A stretch of 64,000 bases of DNA from WHSW01 sp963846165. GTDB lineage: Bacteria; Actinomycetota; Thermoleophilia; Solirubrobacterales; 70-9. Below, one piece after another: positions 54,027 to 62,185 of this stretch. The position numbers were made by a program, and so were the translations under genes. The stretch covers positions 1,054,001-1,118,000 of the forward strand of contig CAWJUU010000005.1 in the NCBI GenBank assembly GCA_963846165.1, written 5' to 3'. The first letter of the stretch is position 1; every line of letters begins with the position of its first letter. The notes under the pieces were generated by a model that saw nothing but the letters and a program-made list of their open reading frames with translations, had not been told where the DNA came from and did not search any database.

Positions 54027-55469
54027 CTAGAGCCAGCCCTTCTGCCACGGGCCCGTGATCGCGAACGTTTCGCCCGGGTACTGCAGGTTGACGAACATCC
54101 ACCTGCCATCGGGGCTGTAGCCGACGCCGGTCGCCTCACTCGCGCCCACGGGTTTGCGCGGCGGCCGGTTGAAGCGTCGCTCGTTGAACGGGAACAGGTC
54201 ATCGGCAATGTGGCGCTTGATGCCCAGCCTCTCGGTCACCTTGGCGAAACTGAAGATCTGTCCGTCGGGGGTCAACCCGCGAATCCAGTTGTCGGCGCCG
54301 TCGATGTACTCGCCGTCGCCGTCTTCCAACAGCACCACTCCTCCACGCGGGCTGCCGGCGACGGCATCGGGCGCGTTGAGCACCCGGTTGCGCGGCGATT
54401 CGAACAACAGCATCAGGGTGCCCCGCTTGAAGTCGCGGTTGTCGGGGGTGTAGCGCCAGATCTGGCCCTGCCCGGCGTCCCCTGCCGAGGTCGCGGTGAA
54501 GTAGACGCCGCCGCGATGAAAGTCCGCCCCCTCGAGTCTCAGGAACCGGGCCCCGCCGTGCTCGCGCCCCTGCATGTAGACGGCCTGGGGGAACTCGCCC
54601 GCTCCGTTGGGATCGGGATCGTCGATCGTCACCCACCGACATTCGAGCTCTCTGCCGACGGTCTGCTTGGCGGCGGTGTTGTACTTCGGCCGGCCCTTGA
54701 TCGCAAGCATCTGCAGCTTGCCGCCGCGATGCAGCTTGCCCTTGTGATTGGGTAGATAGCGGTAGAAGCCGTCGCCGGGGTGGCCGTTGTCCTCGGTCAT
54801 ATAGACCACCCCGGTCTTCGGGTCGACCCCGCATGCTTCGTGAACGAAGCGCCCCATCGGCTTGATCGGCACGGCCTCGACGGTCGAGGTCGCCCGAGCC
54901 GGGACCTCGAACACGTAGCCATGCTTGCGCTCAAAGCCCTTGGCGTGGTCGAAGGTGCTCTCCTCGCAGGTGAGCCACGTGCCCCAGGGCGTCCGGCCGC
55001 CGCTGCAGTTGGTGTCGGTCCCGTTGAGCACCAGCGCGCTTCCCAACAGCTTCCCGGTCCGGGTGTTGTAGTGCGAGATCGTCACCCCACCCTGGGCGAT
55101 CCGGTCGTACGCGTCGCGCGGGCCGATCGCGCGTCCTGCGTGATAGCCCTCGTGATTGCGGGCGATCCAGACCGTGTCGCGGCGGCCCTTGAAATAGCCG
55201 GTGCCGTCGTGAGCGGTCGGTGTGCGCAGCCCGTCGGACATCATGCTCCCGGCGCGGCCGAAGCGCCGGTAGTGAAAACCCTTCGGCAGCGCCAGCGCCT
55301 TCCCCGGCTCGAACTGAAGCGGCCCATAGCCGGGCCTTCCGAACCTGGGGCCGAGCGCCGCGAGTGCCTCGTTTGCTCCGCTGTAGGCGAGCAGCGTGTC
55401 GGCCATCGAGAGCCCGGCGGCAGCAGCAAGGCCTCGCCGGATCGCCTGCCTGCGGGTGAGGGCACCCAT
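54027..55469 (-). CDS. PhoX-like (DUF839) exported phosphatase, copy 1
   Basis: Predicted calcium/iron phosphatase of the PhoX family, exported folded by Tat: the start MGALTRRQAIRRGLAAAAGLS holds the twin Arg. Blocks: IARNHEGYHAGRAIG, the Cys motif NCSGGRTPWGTWLTCEES, FVHEACGVDPKTGVVYMTEDNG, DGFYRYLP, and LFPFNERRFNRPP near the end. The ATG at 55469 gives the same leader length as the paralogue at 59527-60975, to which it is closely similar throughout. 480 residues. The codons just upstream are a remnant of an aminotransferase 3' end. Confidence 0.85.
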   Translation of the reverse strand: MGALTRRQAIRRGLAAAAGLSMADTLLAYSGANEALAALGPRFGRPGYGPLQFEPGKALALPKGFHYRRFGRAGSMMSDGLRTPTAHDGTGYFKGRRDTVWIARNHEGYHAGRAIGPRDAYDRIAQGGVTISHYNTRTGKLLGSALVLNGTDTNCSGGRTPWGTWLTCEESTFDHAKGFERKHGYVFEVPARATSTVEAVPIKPMGRFVHEACGVDPKTGVVYMTEDNGHPGDGFYRYLPNHKGKLHRGGKLQMLAIKGRPKYNTAAKQTVGRELECRWVTIDDPDPNGAGEFPQAVYMQGREHGGARFLRLEGADFHRGGVYFTATSAGDAGQGQIWRYTPDNRDFKRGTLMLLFESPRNRVLNAPDAVAGSPRGGVVLLEDGDGEYIDGADNWIRGLTPDGQIFSFAKVTERLGIKRHIADDLFPFNERRFNRPPRKPVGASEATGVGYSPDGRWMFVNLQYPGETFAITGPWQKGWL

Positions 55470-55502
55470 CAGCGGCATCATATGAAACGGGGTCAGCAGG
55501 AC
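55467..55502 (-). other. scar: remnant of an aminotransferase C-terminus fused upstream of PhoX copy 1
   Basis: These 36 bp equal 58217-58252, inside the 3' end of the GSA-type aminotransferase, at 31 positions. In frame they encode SVLLTPFHMMPLMG, against GVLLTPFHMMALMS in the intact enzyme. It sits at and just before the start of PhoX copy 1 and marks a recombination junction. Confidence 0.65.
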
Positions 55503-55581
55503 ACTTACCTGCAACCCGACCAGGCCCGCGCCCCGCTCCGGCCTCGAGCGGGACGCAGCCGGCCTGCGGGCACCGGGCGGA

Positions 55582-56085
55582 TCAGCCCGATCCGAGCTTT
55601 GCGAGCAGCTCGTCGAGGCGCTCGTACGACTCGTTCAGTCCGCCCTCCATGCCCGAGGCGAGCATGCCGTCGCGCTCCTCGGGGGTGTGGAAGAGCGAGG
55701 TGTTCGTCACCTTGGTGCGCCCGCCGAGGTCCTCGAGCACGACCGTCTCGATGCAGACGTGGCCGGGCATCCCCTCCCACTCGAACGTTTGGACGATGCG
55801 CTCGGGTGGCGTCACCTCTCGGTAGGTCCCCCTGAAACCGTCCTCGTCGCCGTTCGAATCGCGGCAGACGAAGCGCCACGCCCCACCGGGCCGGACGTCC
55901 ATCTGGTCGACGATCGTGATCACGTTGTGCGGTCCCCACCACTCGGGGATCAGCTCGGGGTCGGTGAAGGCCGCGAAGACGCGATCGCGGGGCGAGTCGA
56001 AGACGCGCTCGCTGACGATCTCGCGATCCGAGGGGGTCGTCACCTCTGTGGCGCCGGACGCGGTCGCCTGCTGGTCGTTGGTCAT
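55582..56085 (-). CDS. SRPBCC / AHSA1-like domain protein
   Basis: START-like small-molecule-binding fold. The signature is REIVSERVFDSPRDRVFAAFTDPELIPEWWGP, followed by DVRPGGAWRFVCRD and ERIVQTFEWEG, with a C-terminal helix GMEGGLNESYERLDELLAKL. 167 residues. GGAG lies before the ATG at 56085, which overlaps the ArsR stop by 4 nt. ArsR-SRPBCC pairs are common; the ligand or target is unknown. Confidence 0.9.
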   Translation of the reverse strand: MTNDQQATASGATEVTTPSDREIVSERVFDSPRDRVFAAFTDPELIPEWWGPHNVITIVDQMDVRPGGAWRFVCRDSNGDEDGFRGTYREVTPPERIVQTFEWEGMPGHVCIETVVLEDLGGRTKVTNTSLFHTPEERDGMLASGMEGGLNESYERLDELLAKLGSG

Positions 56086-56420
56086 CGGGTGTCTCCTTTC
56101 GTGCGTTCGAGGAGCTCGCCGAAGCGATCGAGGCGAGCGTCGAGCATTTGCCGGTAGGTCTCGATCCATCCCTGGGCGTCGTCGAGGCGGCGCGGGCCGA
56201 GGCCGCAGCGGCGAGCACGCCCGACCTTCTCGGTCGTCACGAGCTCGGCGTCCTCGAGCACCCGCACGTGCTTCTTCAGCCCGGTCAGCGAGATCCCGAA
56301 CGGCTCGGCGAGCTCGGTGATCGTGGCGGTGCCGTGGCCGAGTCGCTCGAGGATGCCCCTGCGCGTCGGGTCCGCAAGCGCCGCGAAGGTTCGATCGAGT
56401 TGAGGTTGATACTGAACCAT
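56082..56420 (-). CDS. ArsR-family transcriptional regulator
   Basis: 112 residues: LDRTFAALADPTRRGILERLGHGTATITELAEPFGISLTGLKKHVRVLEDAELVTTEKVGR, in the order of the winged-helix ArsR fold. There is no Cys-based metal site; this is the subgroup paired with SRPBCC proteins. The ATG at 56420 lies inside a perfect palindrome and 7 nt after a TATACT -10, giving a leaderless, autorepressed operon with the SRPBCC gene. Confidence 0.92.
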   Translation of the reverse strand: MVQYQPQLDRTFAALADPTRRGILERLGHGTATITELAEPFGISLTGLKKHVRVLEDAELVTTEKVGRARRCGLGPRRLDDAQGWIETYRQMLDARLDRFGELLERTKGDTR

Positions 56421-56432
56421 CTGGTTCAGTAT
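56409..56432 (-). promoter_or_regulatory. ArsR operator: 24-bp palindrome covering the -10 edge and start codon
   Basis: ATACTGAACCA-TC-TGGTTCAGTAT is a perfect 11-2-11 inverted repeat. On the minus strand TATACT ends 7 nt before the ATG, which sits at the centre of the palindrome. A bound repressor would cover the start point and the first codons. Confidence 0.8.
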
Positions 56433-56530
56433 ATACCAAACGGCGCCGGAGATGTGAGGCGCTGAGGCCGGCCCGCTAGGGTTGCGCCGGGGTAGGGACA
56501 AGAGGTCAAACGTCAAAACGAGAGGAAGCA

Positions 56531-57343
56531 ATGACCCCACTTCACCCCGTCGTCCTGATCCACGGCTTCTGGGTCACCCCGCGCAGCTGGGAGAACTGGA
56601 TCAGCCGCTACGAGGACAAGGGCCACCGGGTGCTCGCACCGGCGTATCCCGGCTTCGAGGTCGAGGTCGAGGCCCTGAACGAGGACCCGACGCCGATCGA
56701 GGAGCTGACCGTGCCGGCGATCATCGAGCACCTCGAGGGCGTCATCGGCGAGCTCGACTCACCACCGATCCTGATCGGCCACTCCGCCGGCGGCGCCTTC
56801 ACCCAGATCCTCCTTGACCACGGCTTCGGCGCCGCCGGCGTGGCGATCAACTCCGCCCCCACCGAGGGCGTGCGGATCGTCCCTGCGTCGCAGATCAAGT
56901 CCGGATGGCCGGTGCTGAAGAACCCCGCCAATCGGCACCGCGCCGTCGCCCTCAACCACGACCAGTGGCACTACGCGTTCACGAACACCTTCAGCGAGGA
57001 GGAGTCGAGGGCGCTCTATGAGCGCTACGCGATCCCGGCGTCCGGGAACGTCTTCTGGGGCAGCGCGCTCGCCAACCTGCAGCCCGGCCACCAGGACACC
57101 TGGGTCGACTACCACAATGATGACCGCGCGCCGCTGCTCTTCCTCTCCGGCGGCGAGGACCACCTGATGCCGCCGTCGATCCAGCAGTCGAACGCCAAGC
57201 ACTACAAGTCCGACACGGTGACCGAGATCAAGGAGTACGAGGGCCGAGCGCACCTGATGCCCTCGCAGGAGGGCTGGGAGGAGGTCGCCGACTACGCGCT
57301 CTCATGGGCGGAGGAGCACGCCATCGTGCCCGCCGCGAACTGA
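56531..57343 (+). CDS. alpha/beta hydrolase
   Basis: Cytoplasmic, 270 residues. VVLIHGFWVTPRSWENW is the oxyanion region. The nucleophile Ser is in LIGHSAGGAFTQ, the acid Asp in LSGGEDHLMPP and the His in YEGRAHLMPSQEGW. Close in pattern to the haloperoxidase/esterase-like group. GAGAGGAAGCA precedes the ATG. TAGGGT at 56476 may be its -10. Followed by the metallo-hydrolase with a 2-nt gap, so co-transcribed. Confidence 0.9.
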   Translation: MTPLHPVVLIHGFWVTPRSWENWISRYEDKGHRVLAPAYPGFEVEVEALNEDPTPIEELTVPAIIEHLEGVIGELDSPPILIGHSAGGAFTQILLDHGFGAAGVAINSAPTEGVRIVPASQIKSGWPVLKNPANRHRAVALNHDQWHYAFTNTFSEEESRALYERYAIPASGNVFWGSALANLQPGHQDTWVDYHNDDRAPLLFLSGGEDHLMPPSIQQSNAKHYKSDTVTEIKEYEGRAHLMPSQEGWEEVADYALSWAEEHAIVPAAN

Positions 57344-57345
57344 GC

Positions 57346-58128
57346 GTGCGGATCACTCATGTGGGGGGCCCGACTGCGCTGATCGAAGTCGACGGCTGGC
57401 GCCTGCTCACCGATCCGACGTTCGATCCTGCCGGGCGCAAGTACCGGTTCGGCTGGGGCTACGGATCGGAAAAGCTCGTCGGGCCGGCAATCGCTGCGGA
57501 CGAGCTTGGCCCGATCGACGCGGTGCTGCTCAGCCACGATCACCACGGCGACAACCTGGATGACCTAGGGCGCGCCCTGCTCCCATCGGCGGAAGTCGTT
57601 GTGACGACCGTGTCCGGCGCGAAGCGGCTCGGCGACGGTGTTCGCGGACTCGCGCCGTGGTGGGCGACGCGGCTCGAAGCACCGGGACGGCCGTCGATCG
57701 AGGTCACGGCGACACCATGTCGTCACGGTCCGCCGCTGAGCCAGCCGGTGGCCGGGGACGTGATCGGCTTCGCGCTGCGATGGGAGGGCCAGGAACACGG
57801 CGTGCTATGGGTCTCGGGCGACACCGTGCTCTACGACGGCGTTCGCGAGGTTGCCGACCGGCTTCAGGTGGACACCGCCCTGCTGCACTTGGGAGACGTC
57901 CATTTCCCGATCACCGGGCCGCTCCACTACACGATGACCGCGAAGGAGGCGGTGGAGCTCTGCCGCCTCGTCCGCCCGCGGACGGCAATCCCGATCCACT
58001 ACGAAGGCTGGAAGCACTTCCGCGAAGGCCGCGAGGCGATCGAACGCGAGCTCGCCGCTGCCCCCGCGGACATCGGCAGGCGCTTTCGCTGGCTGCCGCT
58101 CGGCGTCGCCACCGAGGTCGCTTCGTAG
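57346..58128 (+). CDS. metallo-beta-lactamase-fold hydrolase (UlaG/NAPE-PLD-like)
   Basis: Starts VRITHVGGPTALIEVDGWRLLTDPTFD. The metal motif is LLSHDHHGDNLDDLGR; further ligands are in PCRHGPP, VLWVSGDTVLYDG and PIHYEGWKHF. The order matches the L-ascorbate-6-phosphate lactonase/NAPE-PLD branch of the family. GTG at 57346 follows the hydrolase stop by 2 nt. 260 residues, cytoplasmic. The substrate is unknown. Confidence 0.87.
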   Translation: MRITHVGGPTALIEVDGWRLLTDPTFDPAGRKYRFGWGYGSEKLVGPAIAADELGPIDAVLLSHDHHGDNLDDLGRALLPSAEVVVTTVSGAKRLGDGVRGLAPWWATRLEAPGRPSIEVTATPCRHGPPLSQPVAGDVIGFALRWEGQEHGVLWVSGDTVLYDGVREVADRLQVDTALLHLGDVHFPITGPLHYTMTAKEAVELCRLVRPRTAIPIHYEGWKHFREGREAIERELAAAPADIGRRFRWLPLGVATEVAS

Positions 58129-58135
58129 CTCAGCG

Positions 58136-59491
58136 TCAGCCGCGCGTGAGCTCGGCGGCGGCCTCCTGGAAGGCGGCGGTGTGGCGATCGACGTGCGCCT
58201 CGGTGGTCGCCGGCGACATCAGCGCCATCATGTGGAAGGGCGTCAGCAGGACGCCGCGGTTGAGCATGTAGAGGTGCAGCAGCGCGTCGAGCTCGGGGTC
58301 GAGCGCGGCGGCGGCCTCGGCCCCGGTCCGCGGCGGCGTCGCCTGGAACATGTACTCGGCCCGGCAGCCGAGCCTGGTCACCGACCACGGCAGCCCGCGC
58401 TCGGCGATCGTCTCGGCGACCGCCGACTCGAAGCGCTCGCCGAGCGCGATCATGTGCTCGAAGGCGTCCTCGGTGAGCACCTCGCCGAGGGTCGCGCGGA
58501 CCGCGGCGAGCGAGAGCGCGTTGCCGGCGAGCGTGCCGCCGACCCCGCCGACGTCGGCCGTCTCCCAGATCGTCGCCTCGATGATCCGCTCGGCGACCTC
58601 TTCGGTGAGTCCGTAGGCGCCGACCGGCACGCCGCCACCGATCGGCTTGCCGATCGTCAGGAAATCGGGCTCGAGGCCCTCGGCACGCGTGTAGCCGCCC
58701 GGACCGCAGCAGAGGGTGTGGGTCTCGTCGATCACCAGCAGCGTCCCCGTCTCGCGGGTGAGCTCTCGCAGGCGCTCGTGATAGCCGTCCTCGGCGAGCA
58801 CGATGCCGATGTTGGTCAGCGCCGGCTCGACCAGCACGCAGGCGACATCGCCGTGTCCGAGCTCGCGCTCGAGCGCCCCGAGGTCGTTGATCTCGACCAC
58901 GCGCGTGGTCTCGGCGGGATCGACCGGCGGCCCGACGTTGCCCTCACGGGGATGGACCTCCCCGTGCGCGAGCGTGACCACGGTCTCGTCGACGCTGCCG
59001 TGGTAGCAATGGTTGTGGACGAGGATCTTCGGCCGGCCGGTGATCTGACGCGCGATCCGAATCACGAACCGGTTCGCGTCGGTGGCCGAGAGGCTGAACT
59101 GCCAGTCGCGGAGGCCGAACCGCCGCTGCATCTCCTCGCCGACCGCGATCGCGTCCTCGGTCGGCAGCATCGCCGTGATCCCCTTCGCCACCCGATCACG
59201 GACGGCGGCGACCGTCGCCGGCGGCGAGTGCCCGGTCATCGCCCCGGTGTCGCCGAGGCAGAGGTCGGCGTAGACGTTGCCGTCGACGTCGACGACCTCC
59301 GCTCCGGACGCCGACTCGAAGAAGACCGGGAAGGTGCCCGGCCAGCGCGTCATCCAGTTCATCGGCACCCCGGAGAGCAGCGACGCCTGGGCGCGCTGGT
59401 GGAGCTCGCGCGAGGCCGGGTGAGCCTCGGCGAAGCTCGCGCGCTCGCGCTCGAAGAGCTCCGTGATACGGGACCGGTCGATACGCGTCAC
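58136..59491 (-). CDS. class III aminotransferase, glutamate-1-semialdehyde aminomutase-like
   Basis: PLP enzyme. The catalytic Lys is in FLTIGKPIGGGVPVGAYG, the PLP-phosphate region is SLSATDANRFVIRIARQITGR, and the Asp/Glu region is LLVIDETHTLCCGPGGY. It differs from true HemL in lacking the usual GTEA signature (SATDAN instead), so it probably works on another amino compound. GTG at 59491 gives VTRIDRSRITEL; about 451 residues. It lies 35 nt downstream of PhoX copy 2 in an operon with the substrate-binding lipoprotein. A piece of its 3' end is duplicated at 55467. Confidence 0.88.
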   Translation of the reverse strand: MTRIDRSRITELFERERASFAEAHPASRELHQRAQASLLSGVPMNWMTRWPGTFPVFFESASGAEVVDVDGNVYADLCLGDTGAMTGHSPPATVAAVRDRVAKGITAMLPTEDAIAVGEEMQRRFGLRDWQFSLSATDANRFVIRIARQITGRPKILVHNHCYHGSVDETVVTLAHGEVHPREGNVGPPVDPAETTRVVEINDLGALERELGHGDVACVLVEPALTNIGIVLAEDGYHERLRELTRETGTLLVIDETHTLCCGPGGYTRAEGLEPDFLTIGKPIGGGVPVGAYGLTEEVAERIIEATIWETADVGGVGGTLAGNALSLAAVRATLGEVLTEDAFEHMIALGERFESAVAETIAERGLPWSVTRLGCRAEYMFQATPPRTGAEAAAALDPELDALLHLYMLNRGVLLTPFHMMALMSPATTEAHVDRHTAAFQEAAAELTRG

Positions 59492-59526
59492 GGGCGCAGT
59501 CTCGCCGACGGCCGGCCGTGCCACGG

Positions 59527-60975
59527 CTACAGCCAACCCCTGTTCCACGGCCCGGTGATCGCGAACGTCTCCCCCGGGTACTGGATGTTGAGGAACAGCC
59601 ACGTGCCGTCCGGGCTCCAGCCGGGCCCCGCGGTCTCGCTCGCCCCGACTGCCTGGCCCCTGCGGGGCGGGCGGTCGAAGCGACGCTTGTTGAACGGGAA
59701 CAGGTCGGCGGCGATGTGGTCGTGGAGGGCGAGCTTCTCGGTCACCTTGGCGAAGTTGAACAGCTCGCCGTCGGGAGTCAGGCCGCGGACCCAGTTGTCC
59801 TTGCCGTTGACGTCTTCGCCATCACCGTCCTCGCAGAGCAGGATCCCGCCGCGCGGGCTGACCGCGATCCCGTCGGGCCCGTTGAGGACCTGGTTGCGGG
59901 GCGACTGGTAGACGAGCTGAAGGGTGCCGCGCCCAAAGTCGCGGTTGTCGGGCGTGTAGCGCCAGACCTGGCCCTGTTCGGCCTCGCCGCCGTCGGAGGC
60001 GACGAAGTAACAGCTGCCCTTGCCGAAGAAGCCGCCCTCGAGGCCGATGAACCGCGCCCCGCCGGCGTGGCGGCCCTGCATGTAGACCGCCTGGGGGAAG
60101 TCGTCGGCGCCGTTGGGATCGGGGTCCTCGATGTCGACCCAGCGGCACTCGAGCTTGCGACCGACCTCCTGCTTCATCGCGGTGTTGTACTTCGGGCGGT
60201 CCTTGATCGCGAGCATCTGCAGCTTGCCGCCGCGGTTGAGCTTGCCCTTGTGGTCGGGCAGATAGCGATAGAAGCCGTCGCCGGGGTCGCCGTTGTCCTC
60301 GGTCATGTAGACGATCCCGGTCTTCGGGTCGACCGGGCAGGCCTCGTGGACGAAGCGCCCCATCTCCCTGATCGGCCTCGGCTCGATCGTCTCGGTCGCC
60401 CGGGCAGGGATCTCGAACACATATCCGTGCTTGCGCTCGAAGCCCTGATCGGGGCCGACCGTGTTCTCCTCGCCAGAGAGCCAGGTGCCCCAGGGCGTGG
60501 CCCCGCCGTTGCAGTTGTTGTCGGTGCCGTTGAGCACCAGGGCGCTGCCGACGAGCTTGCCGCTGCGGGTGTTGTAGTGGGAGACGGTGACGCCGCCCTG
60601 GGCGACGCGGTCGTAGGCGTTTCGCCGCCCGTGGGCGCGCCCGGGATGAAAGCCCTCCTGGTTGCGGACGATCCAGACGGTGTCCGCCCGGCCCTTGAAG
60701 TAGCCGGTCCCGTCATGGCAGGTAGGCGTCGGCAGGCCGTCGGACATCCTGCTGCCGGCACGGCCGAAGCGCACGTAGTGAAAGCCCTTGGGCAGCGCAA
60801 GCGCCTTGCCCGGCTCGAACTGGAGCGGGCCGTAGCCGGGCTTGCCGAAGCTGCCCTTGAGCGCCGCGAGCGCCTCGTTGTGGCCGCCGTAGGCGAGCAA
60901 GGTGTCGGCCGCCGTGAGACTGGCCGCGGCGAAGACTCCGCGCCGGAGGGCGTCCCTGCGTGTCATCGAACTCAT
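59527..60975 (-). CDS. PhoX-like (DUF839) exported phosphatase, copy 2
   Basis: Tat leader MSSMTRRDALRRGVFAAASL. Blocks match copy 1: IVRNQEGFHPGRA, NCNGGATPWGTWLSGEEN, FVHEACPVDPKTGIVYMTEDNG, DGFYRYLP and LFPFNKRRFDRPP. One Cys that copy 1 has in TCEES is replaced here by Gly (SGEEN). 482 residues. Between the substrate-binding lipoprotein (upstream, 19-nt gap) and the aminotransferase (downstream). May release phosphate or act on a phosphorylated amine before uptake. Confidence 0.86.
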   Translation of the reverse strand: MSSMTRRDALRRGVFAAASLTAADTLLAYGGHNEALAALKGSFGKPGYGPLQFEPGKALALPKGFHYVRFGRAGSRMSDGLPTPTCHDGTGYFKGRADTVWIVRNQEGFHPGRAHGRRNAYDRVAQGGVTVSHYNTRSGKLVGSALVLNGTDNNCNGGATPWGTWLSGEENTVGPDQGFERKHGYVFEIPARATETIEPRPIREMGRFVHEACPVDPKTGIVYMTEDNGDPGDGFYRYLPDHKGKLNRGGKLQMLAIKDRPKYNTAMKQEVGRKLECRWVDIEDPDPNGADDFPQAVYMQGRHAGGARFIGLEGGFFGKGSCYFVASDGGEAEQGQVWRYTPDNRDFGRGTLQLVYQSPRNQVLNGPDGIAVSPRGGILLCEDGDGEDVNGKDNWVRGLTPDGELFNFAKVTEKLALHDHIAADLFPFNKRRFDRPPRRGQAVGASETAGPGWSPDGTWLFLNIQYPGETFAITGPWNRGWL

Positions 60976-60994
60976 CTCGATCTCCCCTCGATGC

Positions 60995-62074
60995 TCACTG
61001 TGACTTAACGTCCTGAAACGCCCGGACCCAGTCCGGGTAGTTGGGCGGATAAGTCTCCGGGATCGCGTCGGCGGCCGTCTCGACCCCCGAGCGCTCGCGG
61101 TATCCCGGCGGCGCCAGCTCGAGCGCCTTGCGGTTGGTGACCAGGTAGCCGTCGCGGGCGCGGATCGCCTGCGCCTCGGGTGAGGCCTGCGAGTTGATCA
61201 GCGCGTAGGCCGCCGGGAGGTTCTCGGCCTTCGAGGTGATCGCGAACCCGCACACCCAAGACAGCGTCCCCTCCTTGGCGGGCGACCACTTCGCCGGCAC
61301 CCCGGAGTTCAGCATTCGCTGGGCGAGCTGCGGCCCGGCCGCGGCGACCACCACCTCGCCCGACTTGAACAGGTTGACGAGGTCGGAGTCCGAGCCCCAG
61401 AGGGTGCGGAACTGCTCGGAGTGGTCGAGCAGGTACTGCTTCGCCTGCTCGAGCTCCTCCGGGCTCAAGTCCATCGGGTCCTCGATCCCGGTCGCGAGCG
61501 CTGCCTGCGCGATCAGCGGCAGCGCGTAGGAGCCATGGATCGTCGAGCGGCCGGCGAACTGGGGGTCGAAGAGGTCGGCGATCTCGTCGATCCCCTCCGG
61601 CACCTCGTCGGGGTTGTAGACCAGGCCCTCGAGCCCCGCGGACAGCGGCACGCCGTAGACCTGGCCGTCGAGCACGATCCCCTCGGCCTTGGTGAAGTTG
61701 AGGTCGTCCCAGTGCTCGACCCCATCGGCGTCGAGCGGTCGCAACAGCTTCTGGTCGACCAGCGGCTGCATCTCGTCGAGGCAGATCTCGACCACGTCGG
61801 CCTCGAACCCGCCGGCCAGCTTCGCCGCGGCCTCCTCGTTGGAGTCGAAGGTCGCGGTCTTGATCTCGAGCCCGGGATTGGCCTCGGTGACCGGGTCGAT
61901 GAGCTCGGGCACGACACTGTCCTCGTAGGCGAACACCCGCAGGGCGCCCGACACCTCCGCATCGGGGTCCGAGGGCGCCGGCGCGACCGCGTCGGTGCCC
62001 TCGTCGGCACCACAGCCGGCGCCGGCGAGCGCCAGCGCGGCGGCAAGCGAAGCGAGGGCGGTCCTGGGGGTCAT
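60995..62074 (-). CDS. ABC transporter substrate-binding lipoprotein, polyamine (PotD) type
   Basis: MTPRTALASLAAALALAGAGCGAD is a lipoprotein signal (lipobox AGAGC). The mature protein is a cluster-D-type binding protein: LRVFAYEDSVVPELIDPVTEANPGLEI, ADVVEICLDEMQPLVDQKLLRPLD, then VYGVPLSAGLEGLVYNPDEV and TLSWVCGFAITSKAENLPAAYALINSQASPE. This resembles spermidine/putrescine-binding proteins. The ATG at 62074 lies 10 nt after the -10; upstream ATGs (62083, 62104) are alternatives. No permease or ATPase genes lie in the window. Confidence 0.87.
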   Translation of the reverse strand: MTPRTALASLAAALALAGAGCGADEGTDAVAPAPSDPDAEVSGALRVFAYEDSVVPELIDPVTEANPGLEIKTATFDSNEEAAAKLAGGFEADVVEICLDEMQPLVDQKLLRPLDADGVEHWDDLNFTKAEGIVLDGQVYGVPLSAGLEGLVYNPDEVPEGIDEIADLFDPQFAGRSTIHGSYALPLIAQAALATGIEDPMDLSPEELEQAKQYLLDHSEQFRTLWGSDSDLVNLFKSGEVVVAAAGPQLAQRMLNSGVPAKWSPAKEGTLSWVCGFAITSKAENLPAAYALINSQASPEAQAIRARDGYLVTNRKALELAPPGYRERSGVETAADAIPETYPPNYPDWVRAFQDVKSQ

Positions 62075-62084
62075 CCGCGGCATC

Positions 62085-62114
62085 AGTTTGTCACATTGGT
62101 CCACAATTTGTCAA
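62085..62114 (-). promoter_or_regulatory. promoter of the lipoprotein-PhoX-aminotransferase operon
   Basis: On the minus strand TTGACA (62114-62109) and CAAACT (62090-62085) are 18 bp apart. The region is AT-rich compared with its surroundings. The divergent aminotransferase gene starts 72 nt further on, with TATATGAT near 62123-62130 as a possible -10, so both promoters could be controlled together. Confidence 0.55.
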
Positions 62115-62185
62115 CGTCACGCTATATGATGCGAATCACGACGAAAAATGCCCCTTCACCCACGATCTAGATAGGAGAACCGGCA

